From positions 62,001 through 126,000 of the forward strand of contig DBXP01000004.1 in assembly GCA_002309575.1 (NCBI GenBank): DNA of 64,000 nt, read 5' to 3'. This DNA is from a bacterium UBP6_UBA1209 (GTDB lineage Bacteria; UBP6; UBA1177). The notes under the pieces were generated by a model. The model was not told where the DNA came from, made no database searches, and was given only the letters and a program-made list of their open reading frames with translations. A program made the position numbers and the translations under genes. Below, piece by piece: positions 35,603 through 44,784 of the stretch; the first letter of the stretch is position 1, and each line of letters begins with the position of its first letter.

Positions 35603-36330
35603 CAGATGTTGCTCCTTTTGATCTGGTTGATGAAATCTGCGGTCACGTTGACAGATTCGTTTTCAAACTTCTGCAGTTTTGCGTTGAAGTAGTTGAAGGC
35701 TATCGACGCGGGAATTGCCGCGATCAGTCCGAATGCCGTCGTTACGAGGGCGTCGGAGAGGTGAGGCGCGATCGAACCGAGTGTCGCGCTGCCGGTTTTT
35801 CCGATTTCGGTGAAGGCGTTCATTATGCCGTAAACCGTTCCGAAAAGTCCGATAAATGGAGATGCGGTCGCTACAGTCGCCAGGAACTGGAGACCGTTTT
35901 CGAGAAGCTGCATCCTTGCGTGGCTTTCGCGCCGCATAGCCCTTTCAACGTTGCCGATAAGGTCGTCGACCTTGGATCCGACAACGACGACGCCGAGCTT
36001 TTCCCAGCTTTCGCGTGTCGACTGCTGCTCGATATAGCCCTGGGAATAGATCGAGGCGACAGGTGAATTTTTGTATGCCAGACTTTTATTGTAGACCTCC
36101 TTCATATCGTCGTTTTTCCAGAAAAAGGCGATAAAGCTTTGTGTCTCTTTTTTGGCCTTCTGATACTGGAAAAATTTGTAAAGGATGAGCGCCCAAGACG
36201 CCACGCTTGCCAGGATCAGTGCGACGAGCATCAGATTGACAAGAAAAGAGGAATTTGTGAAGGTCTCGGCAAGGTTGATGCCGCTGACCGAAGCATTTAC
36301 GATTGCGTTTAGAGAAGTCAATAAATTCAT
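35602..36330 (-). CDS. tolQ: TolQ/ExbB-family proton channel protein
   Basis: A 242-residue inner-membrane protein with three helices (about 30-52, 150-172, 185-210). The conserved ATASPFIGLFGTVYGIMNAF and ALVTTAFGLIAAIPASIAFNYF stretches are the family's channel helices. With TolR it uses proton motive force to move TolA. GGAG lies before ATG 36330. It begins 27 bases after rseP, so the tol genes seem to be read from the rseP transcript. Confidence 0.95.
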   Translation of the reverse strand: MNLLTSLNAIVNASVSGINLAETFTNSSFLVNLMLVALILASVASWALILYKFFQYQKAKKETQSFIAFFWKNDDMKEVYNKSLAYKNSPVASIYSQGYIEQQSTRESWEKLGVVVVGSKVDDLIGNVERAMRRESHARMQLLENGLQFLATVATASPFIGLFGTVYGIMNAFTEIGKTGSATLGSIAPHLSDALVTTAFGLIAAIPASIAFNYFNAKLQKFENESVNVTADFINQIKRSNI

Positions 36331-36357
36331 AAAGTTACTCCAATTTTATAAAATATC

Positions 36358-37962
36358 TCAACTATTAAAAACATTAAAAAATCTTGAAATGTCGTTCGTC
36401 ATCGCCAAAGCCATCAGCGCAAAGAGGATCACCATTCCCGCAGTCAGGAGCCGCTGCAGAAGCTTCGGTGAGATCGACTTCCTGCGGATGCCTTCGATCG
36501 TGTAGATCACGACGTAGCCTCCGTCCATAACGGGTATAGGCATCAGGTTGATTATGCCGAGGTTGATGCTGATCACCGCCATGATGTAGAGAAAGTAGTC
36601 GGCTCCGAGCTCCGCCGCCCGTTTCGTGATATCGAAAATCATGATCGGACCGCCGACGCTTTTGACCGAAAGTTTTCCGGAGATCATATACCAGAAGCCC
36701 TTTACGGTGAGCAGGAACATTTTGGCTGTTTCGGTCGCTGCATATTTGAAAACGTAGCCGACCGGATTTCCGCGTCTTGCCATTACCTCTGGGACGTCAT
36801 AGCTGAAGGCGAATTGCGCATCCCAGTTGATCCTTTGTGAAGCGATCCCCGTCATTTCATCGGTCTTTGTTTCGGATTCCAGCGTGAAATCGATGTTCCG
36901 GCGCTCGCCGTCGCGGAGGATTTCGAGCTTGACCGGATCGCCGCTCGAGAGTTTTCTCATCTCGCTGTAGAACTTGAACGGAGCGGTGATCTCAATGCCG
37001 TTGATCCCGAGAACTGCATCGCCGGTTCTTATCCCGACCTTTTCGGTGTAACCGTCTTTTTTGACGCTTGAGACGATAAGCCCGCCGTGAAGCAGCTCAG
37101 GCTTTTTGAATTCGCCCTCCTGGTCGAATTTTACCGTCATCTCCTTGCCGTCGCGGATCAGTTTCATCTCGCGGAAGGGCTTTTCGACGAGCTTTTTCAG
37201 CTTGTAGAACCTGTCGATTTCGATACCGTCGACGGAGAGGATCTTATCGCCGTTTTTGAGGTTCGGATAGTTGTTGAGGTTGATTATCGTAGCATCGGCC
37301 GGAGCCCTGACGACACCGAGGACGCAGCGGACCTGCTCTTCGCCGAAATCGTCTTTGTATGTGTCGGTCTGCGGATGAACGTTGAGCGTTATCAGCTTTC
37401 CATCACGGTTTACAACGACCGGGATCTCGCGGCACTCGCCGTTTTCAAGGAGCTCTGTCAGCGGGGGCGTGATATCTTCCCAGACTTTTATTTCGTGATT
37501 TCCCATTTTTACGATGATGTCACCGTCGACCATTCCCGCAGCTGCAGCAGGACCGTTCGGATCGACATGTTCGATAAGCGATGAAGGGGCTGTCAGCCTG
37601 AAAAAGCTGACGACAAAGAGCACGACTGCAGTGAAAAGTATGTTGAAGAGCGGACCGGCGAAGACGATGCAGACCTTCTGCCACCATTTTTTATGGGAAA
37701 AGAGAAGGTCTGGATCGATATTTTTGTCTTCGTTTTCTTCATGTTCTGAAGGGTTTTCACCTGACATTTTGACGTAGCCGCCGAGCGGGACCAGCGAAAT
37801 ACGGTATTCTGTATCGCCCCTTTTAAGCTTGCAAAGCGCCTTGCCGAAGCCGATCGAAAAGACCTCGACCCGTACTCCGCAGAGCCTTGCGACTATAAAG
37901 TGACCGAACTCGTGGACCAAAACAACGATCCCGAGAAGCAAAACGCCGAAAAGATAGAACAT
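36358..37962 (-). CDS. rseP: Site-2 intramembrane metalloprotease RseP, two PDZ domains
   Basis: A 534-residue inner-membrane zinc protease that cuts membrane-bound anti-sigma factors and signal peptides. The zinc site HEFGH is at residues 17-21 in the first helix; two PDZ-like regions follow (about 150-240 and 255-350, the second with KVGIRTGDAVLGINGIEI); the late motif NLMPIPVMDGG near 480 gives the third zinc ligand region (most members have LDGG). ATG 37962 has GGAG five bases upstream; longer reading to 38046 lacks family similarity. It heads the tol-pal operon. Confidence 0.95.
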   Translation of the reverse strand: MFYLFGVLLLGIVVLVHEFGHFIVARLCGVRVEVFSIGFGKALCKLKRGDTEYRISLVPLGGYVKMSGENPSEHEENEDKNIDPDLLFSHKKWWQKVCIVFAGPLFNILFTAVVLFVVSFFRLTAPSSLIEHVDPNGPAAAAGMVDGDIIVKMGNHEIKVWEDITPPLTELLENGECREIPVVVNRDGKLITLNVHPQTDTYKDDFGEEQVRCVLGVVRAPADATIINLNNYPNLKNGDKILSVDGIEIDRFYKLKKLVEKPFREMKLIRDGKEMTVKFDQEGEFKKPELLHGGLIVSSVKKDGYTEKVGIRTGDAVLGINGIEITAPFKFYSEMRKLSSGDPVKLEILRDGERRNIDFTLESETKTDEMTGIASQRINWDAQFAFSYDVPEVMARRGNPVGYVFKYAATETAKMFLLTVKGFWYMISGKLSVKSVGGPIMIFDITKRAAELGADYFLYIMAVISINLGIINLMPIPVMDGGYVVIYTIEGIRRKSISPKLLQRLLTAGMVILFALMALAMTNDISRFFNVFNS

Positions 37963-38054
37963 CTGCACTCCAAAACAGTTAAAACGCGTGATTTTAAACA
38001 ATCCGGACGGAAAAAATATTCCCGTAAAGGGATTATTTTGCCTCAAAGCGCATG

Positions 38055-38060
38055 ATTATA
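38055..38060 (-). promoter_or_regulatory. Possible -10 element upstream of the rseP-tol-pal operon
   Basis: On the minus strand TATAAT is perfect at 38060-38055, about 93 bases before the rseP start. No convincing -35 was found at 16-18 bases (a run of T precedes), so this is tentative. Confidence 0.35.
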
Positions 38061-38163
38061 GTGAAAAAATCCTAAAAAAACAGTCTCCGGAGCGATAAAG
38101 TCGGAGCAAAACGTCAAAATTGTGCAAAGCGGGGATGCCGGTTCGGGATTTCAGGTGCGAGCC

Positions 38164-38856
38164 TTAATCGATCTCGAAGTAGGCTGTGTGGTTTTTGCCG
38201 GCGTAATTGATCTCGACAGCCTGGATCGATTCGATCTCTTCTGCGGTCGAAGCCGTGAATTCTATCGGCATAAGGTAGCAGCAGGTGTCGCAGTCCGCGG
38301 CAATTTCGGGCTCTGTGTCACGTTCCAGGATGTTTACTTTCAGGACATTCTCCACGATCCCTTCAACTTTGTAGCCGTATTCCCAGTCATAACCGCAGTG
38401 CATCTCGCCGAACCAGTTGAAACGGATGGAGTTGTCTGCTTTTTCGGTGACTTCGACATACTCTTTGCATGAAAATTCGTCACCCTCACCGGTGTAGACT
38501 CTGTCTTTGAAAGAGATAGCCGGTTCATCGTGAAGGCAATCACCGACATCGACCGCCTCAAAGTCGCTGCCGCTATCAGCCGGATCCTCGTCTGTTGCAG
38601 AACCGGTATCGGCAGGATCTTCGTCCGTGGCAGAACCTGTGTCGGCCGGATCCTCGTCCGTGGCAGAACCTGTGTCGGCCGGGTCTTCGTCCGTAACAGT
38701 TGCGGTGTCGCCTGAGTCTGTGGTATCTTCATCCGAAACTGTTCCCGAGTCACCGGCATCCGGTGTTTCATTCTCTTTTTTATCGTCTCCGCAGCCGGCG
38801 AGCATGAAAGCAAGAAAAACAGCTGAAACAAGTGTCAAAAATAATTTCTTAGTCAT
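38164..38856 (-). CDS. Lipoprotein with TDEDPADTGSA repeats
   Basis: A 230-residue lipoprotein with signal peptide and lipobox LAGC (acylated Cys22). Residues 23-100 are an acidic Asp/Thr/Gly/Ser spacer, including four copies of an 11-residue unit at about 55-98. The C-terminal 130 residues are a small domain with Cys near 107, 135, 158 and a CDTCC cluster near 194-198, beta-prone and not recognised. GGAGGA four bases before ATG 38856 fixes the start. It is a single-gene unit: about 200 bases separate it from rseP downstream and 190 from purF upstream. The spacer style links it to the lipoproteins at 21539 and 41941. Confidence 0.83.
   Translation of the reverse strand: MTKKLFLTLVSAVFLAFMLAGCGDDKKENETPDAGDSGTVSDEDTTDSGDTATVTDEDPADTGSATDEDPADTGSATDEDPADTGSATDEDPADSGSDFEAVDVGDCLHDEPAISFKDRVYTGEGDEFSCKEYVEVTEKADNSIRFNWFGEMHCGYDWEYGYKVEGIVENVLKVNILERDTEPEIAADCDTCCYLMPIEFTASTAEEIESIQAVEINYAGKNHTAYFEID
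38563..38694 (-). repeat. Tandem repeat: four 33-base coding units
   Basis: Four in-frame 33-base units encode TDEDPADTGSA or a close variant. Two middle units are almost identical at DNA level, showing fairly recent duplication, unlike the more diverged hexapeptide repeats at 21674-21889. Confidence 0.9.
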
Positions 38857-39045
38857 GGTCTCCTCCAAATGAAATTGTTAAAAAAGCGAAAACATTTTAC
38901 TCGTTTCAGAAGAAAAACAAGTGGCTGAAAAAGGCACGGAGACATTCCAATTGAAACAGCCGGTGCCGATTTTGGCGGCAATAATTGCAAAAAGCATTTT
39001 TTGTTTGTAGATTCCCTTTGTCTAACCTTTTTTGTCGGAGGAAAA

Positions 39046-40473
39046 ATGTGTGGAATAGCCGGTGTCTTTAACGTTCCGCAGAGTCAGAATTTCGTTGCTG
39101 AGCTTCTCTTCTCGATTCAGCACAGAGGTCAGGAGAGCTGCGGAATAGCGGTCAGAAACGTTCAGGGCAACATCTTCGGTTACAAAGGGATGGGTCTGGT
39201 CAAAAATGTTATTACCGAGAGCGTTTTGAGCAGGTTCGACGGACCTGTTGCGATCGGTCACGTCCGCTATCCGACGGCCGGGAAGAGCGACGAGATGAAC
39301 AGCCAGCCGCATGTGATCGAGCTGCCTGAGGGGCCGCATCTCGCGATATGCAGCAACGGCGACATCATAAACTATTACGAGCTCAGGACCTGGCTCGAAA
39401 CAGAATACCATTTCACATTCAAAAGCGACAACGACGGCGAGCTGATCGGAAGACTGATCGCCTTTTATCTTCTGCATAAGAAAAAACCGATAGAGCAGGC
39501 GATCGCCGAGGCTCAGAAGCAGCTTAAAGGCGCATTTTCCGCAGTTCTGATATACCGCGACATGATGTTCGGCTTCCGTGACCCGCACGGTTACAGACCT
39601 TACGTCATCGGCTCGCTCAATCCTCCGGACGAGAAGGGCGAATATATATCCGACGGGATAGTTCTGGCGTCGGAAAGCTGCGCATTCGGGATCGTCGGAG
39701 CAAAGCTTGTCCGCGAAATGCAGCCTGGCGAGATCATCAGGCTCGAAAAGGGCAAGCCGCTTACGACTGTTTCGGTGAACGCCGGCAAAAAGCAGCACTG
39801 CATTTTTGAGCTGATTTACTTCTCAAGACCCGATACGGTCGTCTTCGGCGAGAAGGTCTACGATGTCCGCAAAAAGATAGGTATGCAGCTTGCGGAGTAC
39901 GACAAGTCAATGAAACTTGACGAAAACTGCGTCGTTATGGCTGTACCGGATTCGTCGAACTTCGTCGCTCTGGGCTATGCGAAGGGCTCCGGTGTCGATT
40001 TCGACATGGGACTTTTGAGAAACCACTACGTCGGCAGGACATTCACAAAGCCGGACCAGAAGCAGCGTGACGAGGGCGTCCGCCACAAATTCAACCCGCT
40101 TCCCGAGTTTTTTGAGGGCAAGCGCGTCTTTCTGATCGACGACTCGATCGTCCGCGGGACCACGCTCAGAAAGATCGTCAGGATGCTTCGCAATGCAGGC
40201 GCGAAGGAGGTCCACATCAGGATCGGTTCGCCGAGAGTCATCGGCAGCTGCTACTACGGCATCGACACGCCGAGCAAGGAGGAGCTGATTGCAGCCCAGA
40301 AGAGCGACGCCGAGATCTGCAAATATCTCAACGCCGACACTTTGAAGTATACCGAAGTGGCCGATTTCGCGAAGATCCTCCACAGATCGAAAGACTTCTG
40401 CTATGCCTGCTTTAACCTTAAATATCAGTACAAGCCTGAGGATTTTCACAGCAAGACCAACAGGCCCGAATAG
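39046..40473 (+). CDS. purF: Amidophosphoribosyltransferase (PurF)
   Basis: A 475-residue enzyme for the first step of purine synthesis. The N-terminal nucleophile glutaminase starts MCGIAG, so Cys2 becomes the nucleophile after Met removal; no propeptide is encoded because GGAGG stands just before ATG 39046. The phosphoribosyltransferase site is FLIDDSIVRGTT (about 363-374). Four Cys in HCIFE, GSCYYGID and CYAC correspond to the iron-sulfur ligands of the B. subtilis-type enzyme, which normally has a propeptide. Glutamine synthetase, maker of its amide donor, is the next gene. Confidence 0.95.
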   Translation: MCGIAGVFNVPQSQNFVAELLFSIQHRGQESCGIAVRNVQGNIFGYKGMGLVKNVITESVLSRFDGPVAIGHVRYPTAGKSDEMNSQPHVIELPEGPHLAICSNGDIINYYELRTWLETEYHFTFKSDNDGELIGRLIAFYLLHKKKPIEQAIAEAQKQLKGAFSAVLIYRDMMFGFRDPHGYRPYVIGSLNPPDEKGEYISDGIVLASESCAFGIVGAKLVREMQPGEIIRLEKGKPLTTVSVNAGKKQHCIFELIYFSRPDTVVFGEKVYDVRKKIGMQLAEYDKSMKLDENCVVMAVPDSSNFVALGYAKGSGVDFDMGLLRNHYVGRTFTKPDQKQRDEGVRHKFNPLPEFFEGKRVFLIDDSIVRGTTLRKIVRMLRNAGAKEVHIRIGSPRVIGSCYYGIDTPSKEELIAAQKSDAEICKYLNADTLKYTEVADFAKILHRSKDFCYACFNLKYQYKPEDFHSKTNRPE

Positions 40474-40514
40474 TACAACTTGTTGATATTATTAATATTT
40501 GAATGGAGAAAAAA

Positions 40515-41867
40515 ATGAACTTAATGAAGTTTGACGGAAAGATGGATCAGGTTGATTTTTTGAGCCTCCTTATGATCGACATCAGAGGAACGATCCGTCA
40601 GGTTACGCTTCCCCAGGATTACATTTCAGACAAGATCTTCGAGAAGGGCATCGGCTTCGACGCATCCAACTTCGGATATGCGAAGGTCGACAAGTCTGAT
40701 ATGGTCGCGAAACCGGATATGTCGACAGCATTTGTCGAGATCAAGGGCGATTACCAGATCCTTCACGTCTTCTGCGACGTATTTCTGACGACCGGCGAGC
40801 CCTTCGACCAGTATCCGAGAGCAGTTGCGAAGAAGACTGCTCAGTATCTGAAGGAGCAGGGGATCGCCGATGACGCCAAGGTTTTGATCGAGCTTGAGTT
40901 CCACGCTTTCGACGATGTCCACTATTCGAGCGAGTTTTCGCACAGCTACTACGAAGTCCAGAGTCAGGAGGGGATCGGCGCGACGTACAACGACAATCCG
41001 CGTTTCGGGATCCAGCAGGGCTACCACAGACTCAACCCGGCTGACAAGTATTTCGACATGAGGAACGACATCGTTGCGGCTATGAGCGCGGTAGGAATAC
41101 CGGTAAAATACCATCACCACGAGGTCGCGGCATCGCAGCTTGAGATCGAGCTCAACTTCATCAGCCTTGCGGAGGCAGGCGACAAGGTTTCGCTTGCGAA
41201 ATGGATCGCGACGTCGGTCGCTCGCGAACACGGGATCTTCATCACCTTCATGCCGAAACCGGTCTACAACATTGCCGGAAACGGTATGCACGTCCACCAG
41301 TTCCTTGTCAAAAACGGCAAATCCTTCTTTGCCGGTGACGCCCTTCATGGACTTTCGACTGAGGCGCTGGGCTACACCGCAGGTATCCTCGATCACAGCC
41401 TGACCGGTTCACTGCTTGCCTTCTCGAATCCGAGCACGAACTCATACAAACGTCTTGTCAAGGGCTTCGAAGCTCCTGTCAGCGCGACATTTGCGAAGGG
41501 TTCGCGTGAAGCTTCGATAAGAGTCCCCGGCTATCTCGCAAAGGGCGAGGAGAGGATCGAATACAGAACAGGCGATGCGACGGCGAACATCTACTACTTC
41601 CTGAGCGCGATGATCCTTGCAGGCGCAGAGGGCATCCTCAAGCACCGCGATCCGGTTGCAAGCAACTACCACGACAAGGACAACGGCAAGCTCTTCCCGC
41701 TCAGCCTCAACGCTGTTCTTGACGGCCTCGAGCAGGATCACGAATACCTTCTCCCGGTCTTCCCGGAGGCTTTGATCAAGGCCTGGATAAAGGCAAAACG
41801 CGAGGAGGCGGCTTACGTCTACAACGCTCCGACTCCTCAGGAATACGAGCTCTACTTCAATATCTGA
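40515..41867 (+). CDS. glnA: Glutamine synthetase, type I, lacking the adenylylation site
   Basis: A 450-residue GS that forms glutamine from glutamate, ammonia and ATP. Visible are the ATP/metal regions FMPKPVYNIAGNGMHVHQ (about 250-267), NPSTNSYKRL and SREASIRVPG, then GEERIEYRTGDATAN. The NLYDLP loop whose Tyr is adenylylated in GSI-beta is missing: the chain goes DKDNGK to LFPLSLNAVL. Length and this gap point to the GSI-alpha type, controlled by feedback. ATG 40515 with GGAG at 40505-40508 is favoured over ATG 40503. It lies 41 bases after purF. Confidence 0.93.
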   Translation: MNLMKFDGKMDQVDFLSLLMIDIRGTIRQVTLPQDYISDKIFEKGIGFDASNFGYAKVDKSDMVAKPDMSTAFVEIKGDYQILHVFCDVFLTTGEPFDQYPRAVAKKTAQYLKEQGIADDAKVLIELEFHAFDDVHYSSEFSHSYYEVQSQEGIGATYNDNPRFGIQQGYHRLNPADKYFDMRNDIVAAMSAVGIPVKYHHHEVAASQLEIELNFISLAEAGDKVSLAKWIATSVAREHGIFITFMPKPVYNIAGNGMHVHQFLVKNGKSFFAGDALHGLSTEALGYTAGILDHSLTGSLLAFSNPSTNSYKRLVKGFEAPVSATFAKGSREASIRVPGYLAKGEERIEYRTGDATANIYYFLSAMILAGAEGILKHRDPVASNYHDKDNGKLFPLSLNAVLDGLEQDHEYLLPVFPEALIKAWIKAKREEAAYVYNAPTPQEYELYFNI

Positions 41868-41940
41868 CCTTCAGGTTGATTTTCTTTCAGAAATAATTTC
41901 AGATACTTAAAAGATTTATGACTTCAGAGACGTGATCGGA

Positions 41941-43887
41941 TCACTGCAGCATCTTCATGTCGAGTCCGCCCGGATACATGTAGCTGATGTCCATGCTCCA
42001 GCCGTAAACCTGAATGCCGCAGGGCTTCGAGCAGGTCAGGTGGTGACTCATGAAGTAGTCGTCAAGGTCGTAAATATAGAAGTATTTTTCGGTATTTATG
42101 ATTTTGCCGCTCATTCTGGGCGATGGCGAAGTTTCGTCAAGTGCGATTTCCGAGCCCTCATCCGTGACTACGCTGACGTAGTTTTCGGTGTATTCGCTGC
42201 TGTTCGAGTAGTCGTCAAGCGAGGTGCTGAAGAAGAAGTATTCCTGTCTGTACTGCTCGACCGGCGGAACGATCGTCATTGCCGGGTCGCCGTTGCAGCC
42301 TGAGTGCGAGGAGCCTGGGCTGTCGTCAGCGCAGCTGGAGCTGATGTCTTCGGCGCCGGACATGAACTGGACGACCTGGACAGGCTTGGTCGCGGTGATG
42401 TTCGCCGTACCCGGCTGGAACCAGTCGCTGTCGGTGTCGTGCTGGACGAGATCGAATTCGTGTTTCTGGCCGGCGTTGAGCGAAACCGTCTGCGTCTGGC
42501 CGTTCCCGTGGTTGTCGTCAATGATGCTGACAGTGACCTCTGTTTCGTCAAAGCCTGCGATAACGCGGATGACATCGCGGGCATAGCTTCTCGGTTTCGT
42601 CTTGACTACGACATAGTTGCGGCCCCAGCGGCTGACAGGCATCAGCTGGTGCTCGAGGTGGTCGCAGTAGCCCTTGCTGCGCGGGACATAGGCGCAGGCA
42701 TGGCCACCGAAAACAACGAAGGGCGCGCAGTTCTGGTTCGGATTTTTGCAGGCGACTTTAGTTCCGGTGAAGTCGTCGAACTTTGACGCGTTTTCGATGT
42801 TGAGGACCTCTCCCGCCTTGAGTTCGACGACCATCGGGACTCCGGCAGCAGTGCCGGGAATTCCGTTCCCTGCAGGAATGGCAGCAGTCGGCGTGATCTC
42901 AAGCTCGACATTCGTGCTGAATGCGCCGATAACTGTGAAATAGGCGATGCCGTTGCCGTCGTAACCCTTCTGGCTTTCATAGCTTGCGACGTAATACTCC
43001 GTTCCCAGCCTTGTTGTCGGGAAGAGGAGGCTTGCATCGTTCGAGTAAGAGTTGTTGTAGTAGGGGTTGAACTGGTACGCGATTATCGGAAGGTCCGAAA
43101 CGATGTGGAAGCTCAGGTAGCTTGCCGCCGTTCCTTCAAGCATACGCTGTTCCTTTGTCGGAGTTACCATGACGGTGCTCTGAGGCGGAACGGTGATCGT
43201 GAACGAGGAGTCGTGGTTTTTGCAGTCCATATCGTTATAGGAGCCGAAGATGCTCGATTTTTCGACCTGTTCGCAGTATTCGAAGTTCGGGATCGGCTCT
43301 TCCGTCCCTTCGCCGGTGACCTTGAAAAACTGGATCGTAGCGGTCTTTTCAGGGTTCGCGTTCGCAAATGCGACCGAAAAAGTATCCTTGCCTGTTGCCA
43401 TATTGTTGAGCTTCGCCGTGTAGAATTCGCATCCCTCGTAGCCGTTTCCCGAGAGGCAGGCGCCGGGGTGGCAGTTCCCGTTCAGGCAGGAGTAGCCTTC
43501 AGGACAGGTTTCTACGGGTTCCGGTTCCGCTGCGCTTCCGTCAGCGTTGCAGATGTAGACTGCGCTTGGGTCGCTGCCGCAGATTTTTGCTCCAGGCGTG
43601 CAGAAAGTTGCGGGCGAGCCGGTATCTGCGCCTGTATCGGTAGGCGTTTCTGATGAATCTCCGGTATCCGTCGCTGCAGTGTCTGACGAAGTGTCAGGCT
43701 GTGAGTCGCTGGTATCGGCGGAGGTGTCGGGGCTGCTTCCTGTGTCTCCGGTGTCAGAAACCGTATCAGCCGAGGTGTCTGACGAAGTGTCAGCGCCGAC
43801 CGGGAGATCTTCCGGGTCATCGGCCGCACAGCCAGCGAATACGGATATCGCCATGGCGATTAGTGCTAACATGCTGATTTTTTTCAT
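41941..43887 (-). CDS. Lipoprotein with IgGFc-binding-type domain
   Basis: A 648-residue surface-type lipoprotein: signal peptide with lipobox FAGC (Cys20), a long Asp/Thr/Ser spacer (about 21-92, with SDTSADT- and DTGDTG-type repeats), a Cys-rich EGF-like piece (about 93-150: CTPGAKICG, CPEGYSCLNGNC), and a large beta-rich domain from about 155. The latter has VSDLPIIAYQFNPY and the later TKPVQVVQFMSG pattern of IgGFc_binding (PF17517-like) proteins that are common in Myxococcota. Function in these bacteria is unknown; adhesion or surface recognition is a guess. Last gene of the minus-strand lipoprotein operon, two bases after coaE. Confidence 0.85.
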   Translation of the reverse strand: MKKISMLALIAMAISVFAGCAADDPEDLPVGADTSSDTSADTVSDTGDTGSSPDTSADTSDSQPDTSSDTAATDTGDSSETPTDTGADTGSPATFCTPGAKICGSDPSAVYICNADGSAAEPEPVETCPEGYSCLNGNCHPGACLSGNGYEGCEFYTAKLNNMATGKDTFSVAFANANPEKTATIQFFKVTGEGTEEPIPNFEYCEQVEKSSIFGSYNDMDCKNHDSSFTITVPPQSTVMVTPTKEQRMLEGTAASYLSFHIVSDLPIIAYQFNPYYNNSYSNDASLLFPTTRLGTEYYVASYESQKGYDGNGIAYFTVIGAFSTNVELEITPTAAIPAGNGIPGTAAGVPMVVELKAGEVLNIENASKFDDFTGTKVACKNPNQNCAPFVVFGGHACAYVPRSKGYCDHLEHQLMPVSRWGRNYVVVKTKPRSYARDVIRVIAGFDETEVTVSIIDDNHGNGQTQTVSLNAGQKHEFDLVQHDTDSDWFQPGTANITATKPVQVVQFMSGAEDISSSCADDSPGSSHSGCNGDPAMTIVPPVEQYRQEYFFFSTSLDDYSNSSEYTENYVSVVTDEGSEIALDETSPSPRMSGKIINTEKYFYIYDLDDYFMSHHLTCSKPCGIQVYGWSMDISYMYPGGLDMKMLQ

Positions 43888-43889
43888 GT

Positions 43890-44492
43890 TTACCTCTTGT
43901 TTAGCAGTTCGTAAGCAATTTTTTCGAGCGTGATTTTTGTCACCTCGATCCCGTAGCTTGTATCTATTATATATGTAGCGTATGGAAGGCGGTTTTCAAG
44001 CGAAAACTGGCACGAGATCCGTTTTTTTGCCTCGTTTTTGTCTATTCCGTCACGGGTCATCAGGCGCGAAAGCTGGATCTCAGGCCTGCAGGTCGTGACC
44101 ATAATTGTGTCGAAATAGCGCTGCCAGCCGGCCTCGATCAGGATCGCGGCTTCGACTATAACAGGTGTGCTTTGCGGCAAATTGTCAATAATTTCAAATA
44201 TATGTTTCAAAATAAGCGGATGGGTGAGGCTATTCAGCTTCTTTAGTTCCATCTCATCCGAAAAGACGATTTTTGCGAGAGCCTTCCTGTCGATCTGGCC
44301 GTCGGTAATGACGGTTTCGCCGAACTCCCGGCGGATTTTTTCAACCGTTTCGCCGAGGCGAAGGACATCGTGGCCGACTGAATCCGCCGAGATGATCTCA
44401 AAGCCGAGATTTTTGTGGAAATAGTCGAGAACTACGCTTTTCCCGGTTGCTATAGAGCCGGTCAATGCGGCAATAACTTGTTTATTTTGCAC
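43890..44492 (-). CDS. coaE: Dephospho-CoA kinase
   Basis: A 200-residue cytoplasmic kinase making CoA from dephospho-CoA, the last step of CoA synthesis. P-loop GSIATGKS (about 12-19; the common form is G.IGSGKS), the SADSVGHDVL substrate region (about 35-44), LTHPLI, and a lid with SRLMTRDGIDKNEAKKRI. Length is normal. Its start overlaps the end of the upstream small lipoprotein by 11 bases, and it sits among lipoprotein genes with no functional link. Confidence 0.93.
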   Translation of the reverse strand: MQNKQVIAALTGSIATGKSVVLDYFHKNLGFEIISADSVGHDVLRLGETVEKIRREFGETVITDGQIDRKALAKIVFSDEMELKKLNSLTHPLILKHIFEIIDNLPQSTPVIVEAAILIEAGWQRYFDTIMVTTCRPEIQLSRLMTRDGIDKNEAKKRISCQFSLENRLPYATYIIDTSYGIEVTKITLEKIAYELLNKR

Positions 44493-44772
44493 CTGATTTT
44501 TCTCGTTCTCTTAGTTTGATGCGGATGTAGTAGGGCGGTTCGCCCTGGATATCACGGATCTTTATGAGCTGTCCGTCGGTCAGTTTTTCCGGCATTTTGT
44601 AGGTAACAGCCTTGCCGTTAGGCATCTGGACCGTCTGCGGAGTGCCGTTCTGGACCTCGTCCACATAGATCACCTGCTCGAGAACGACCGCGTTGTACGG
44701 CAGCTTCTCCTCGATGGTGCATCCGGCGAGGATCAGAAAAAAAAGCACTGGAACAATAAATCTGCAGGACAA
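44482..44772 (-). CDS. Small lipoprotein of unknown function
   Basis: A 96-residue lipoprotein: signal peptide and lipobox LAGC (acylated Cys18), then a short mature part rich in beta-prone stretches (YNAVVLEQVIYVDEV, then PYYIRIKLRE). TTG 44772 is the start, with GGAG seven bases upstream; no ATG is available. It overlaps coaE downstream and lies 12 bases after the large GDPIM-repeat lipoprotein. Family not recognised. Confidence 0.7.
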   Translation of the reverse strand: MSCRFIVPVLFFLILAGCTIEEKLPYNAVVLEQVIYVDEVQNGTPQTVQMPNGKAVTYKMPEKLTDGQLIKIRDIQGEPPYYIRIKLREREKSGAK

Positions 44773-44784
44773 TTCAGATCTCCG

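Noticed and set aside
38974..38989. Possible sigma-54 promoter before purF (TTGGCGGCAATAATTGCA)
   Set aside because: GG and GC are 11 bases apart instead of the required 10, and the second GG choice gives 8.
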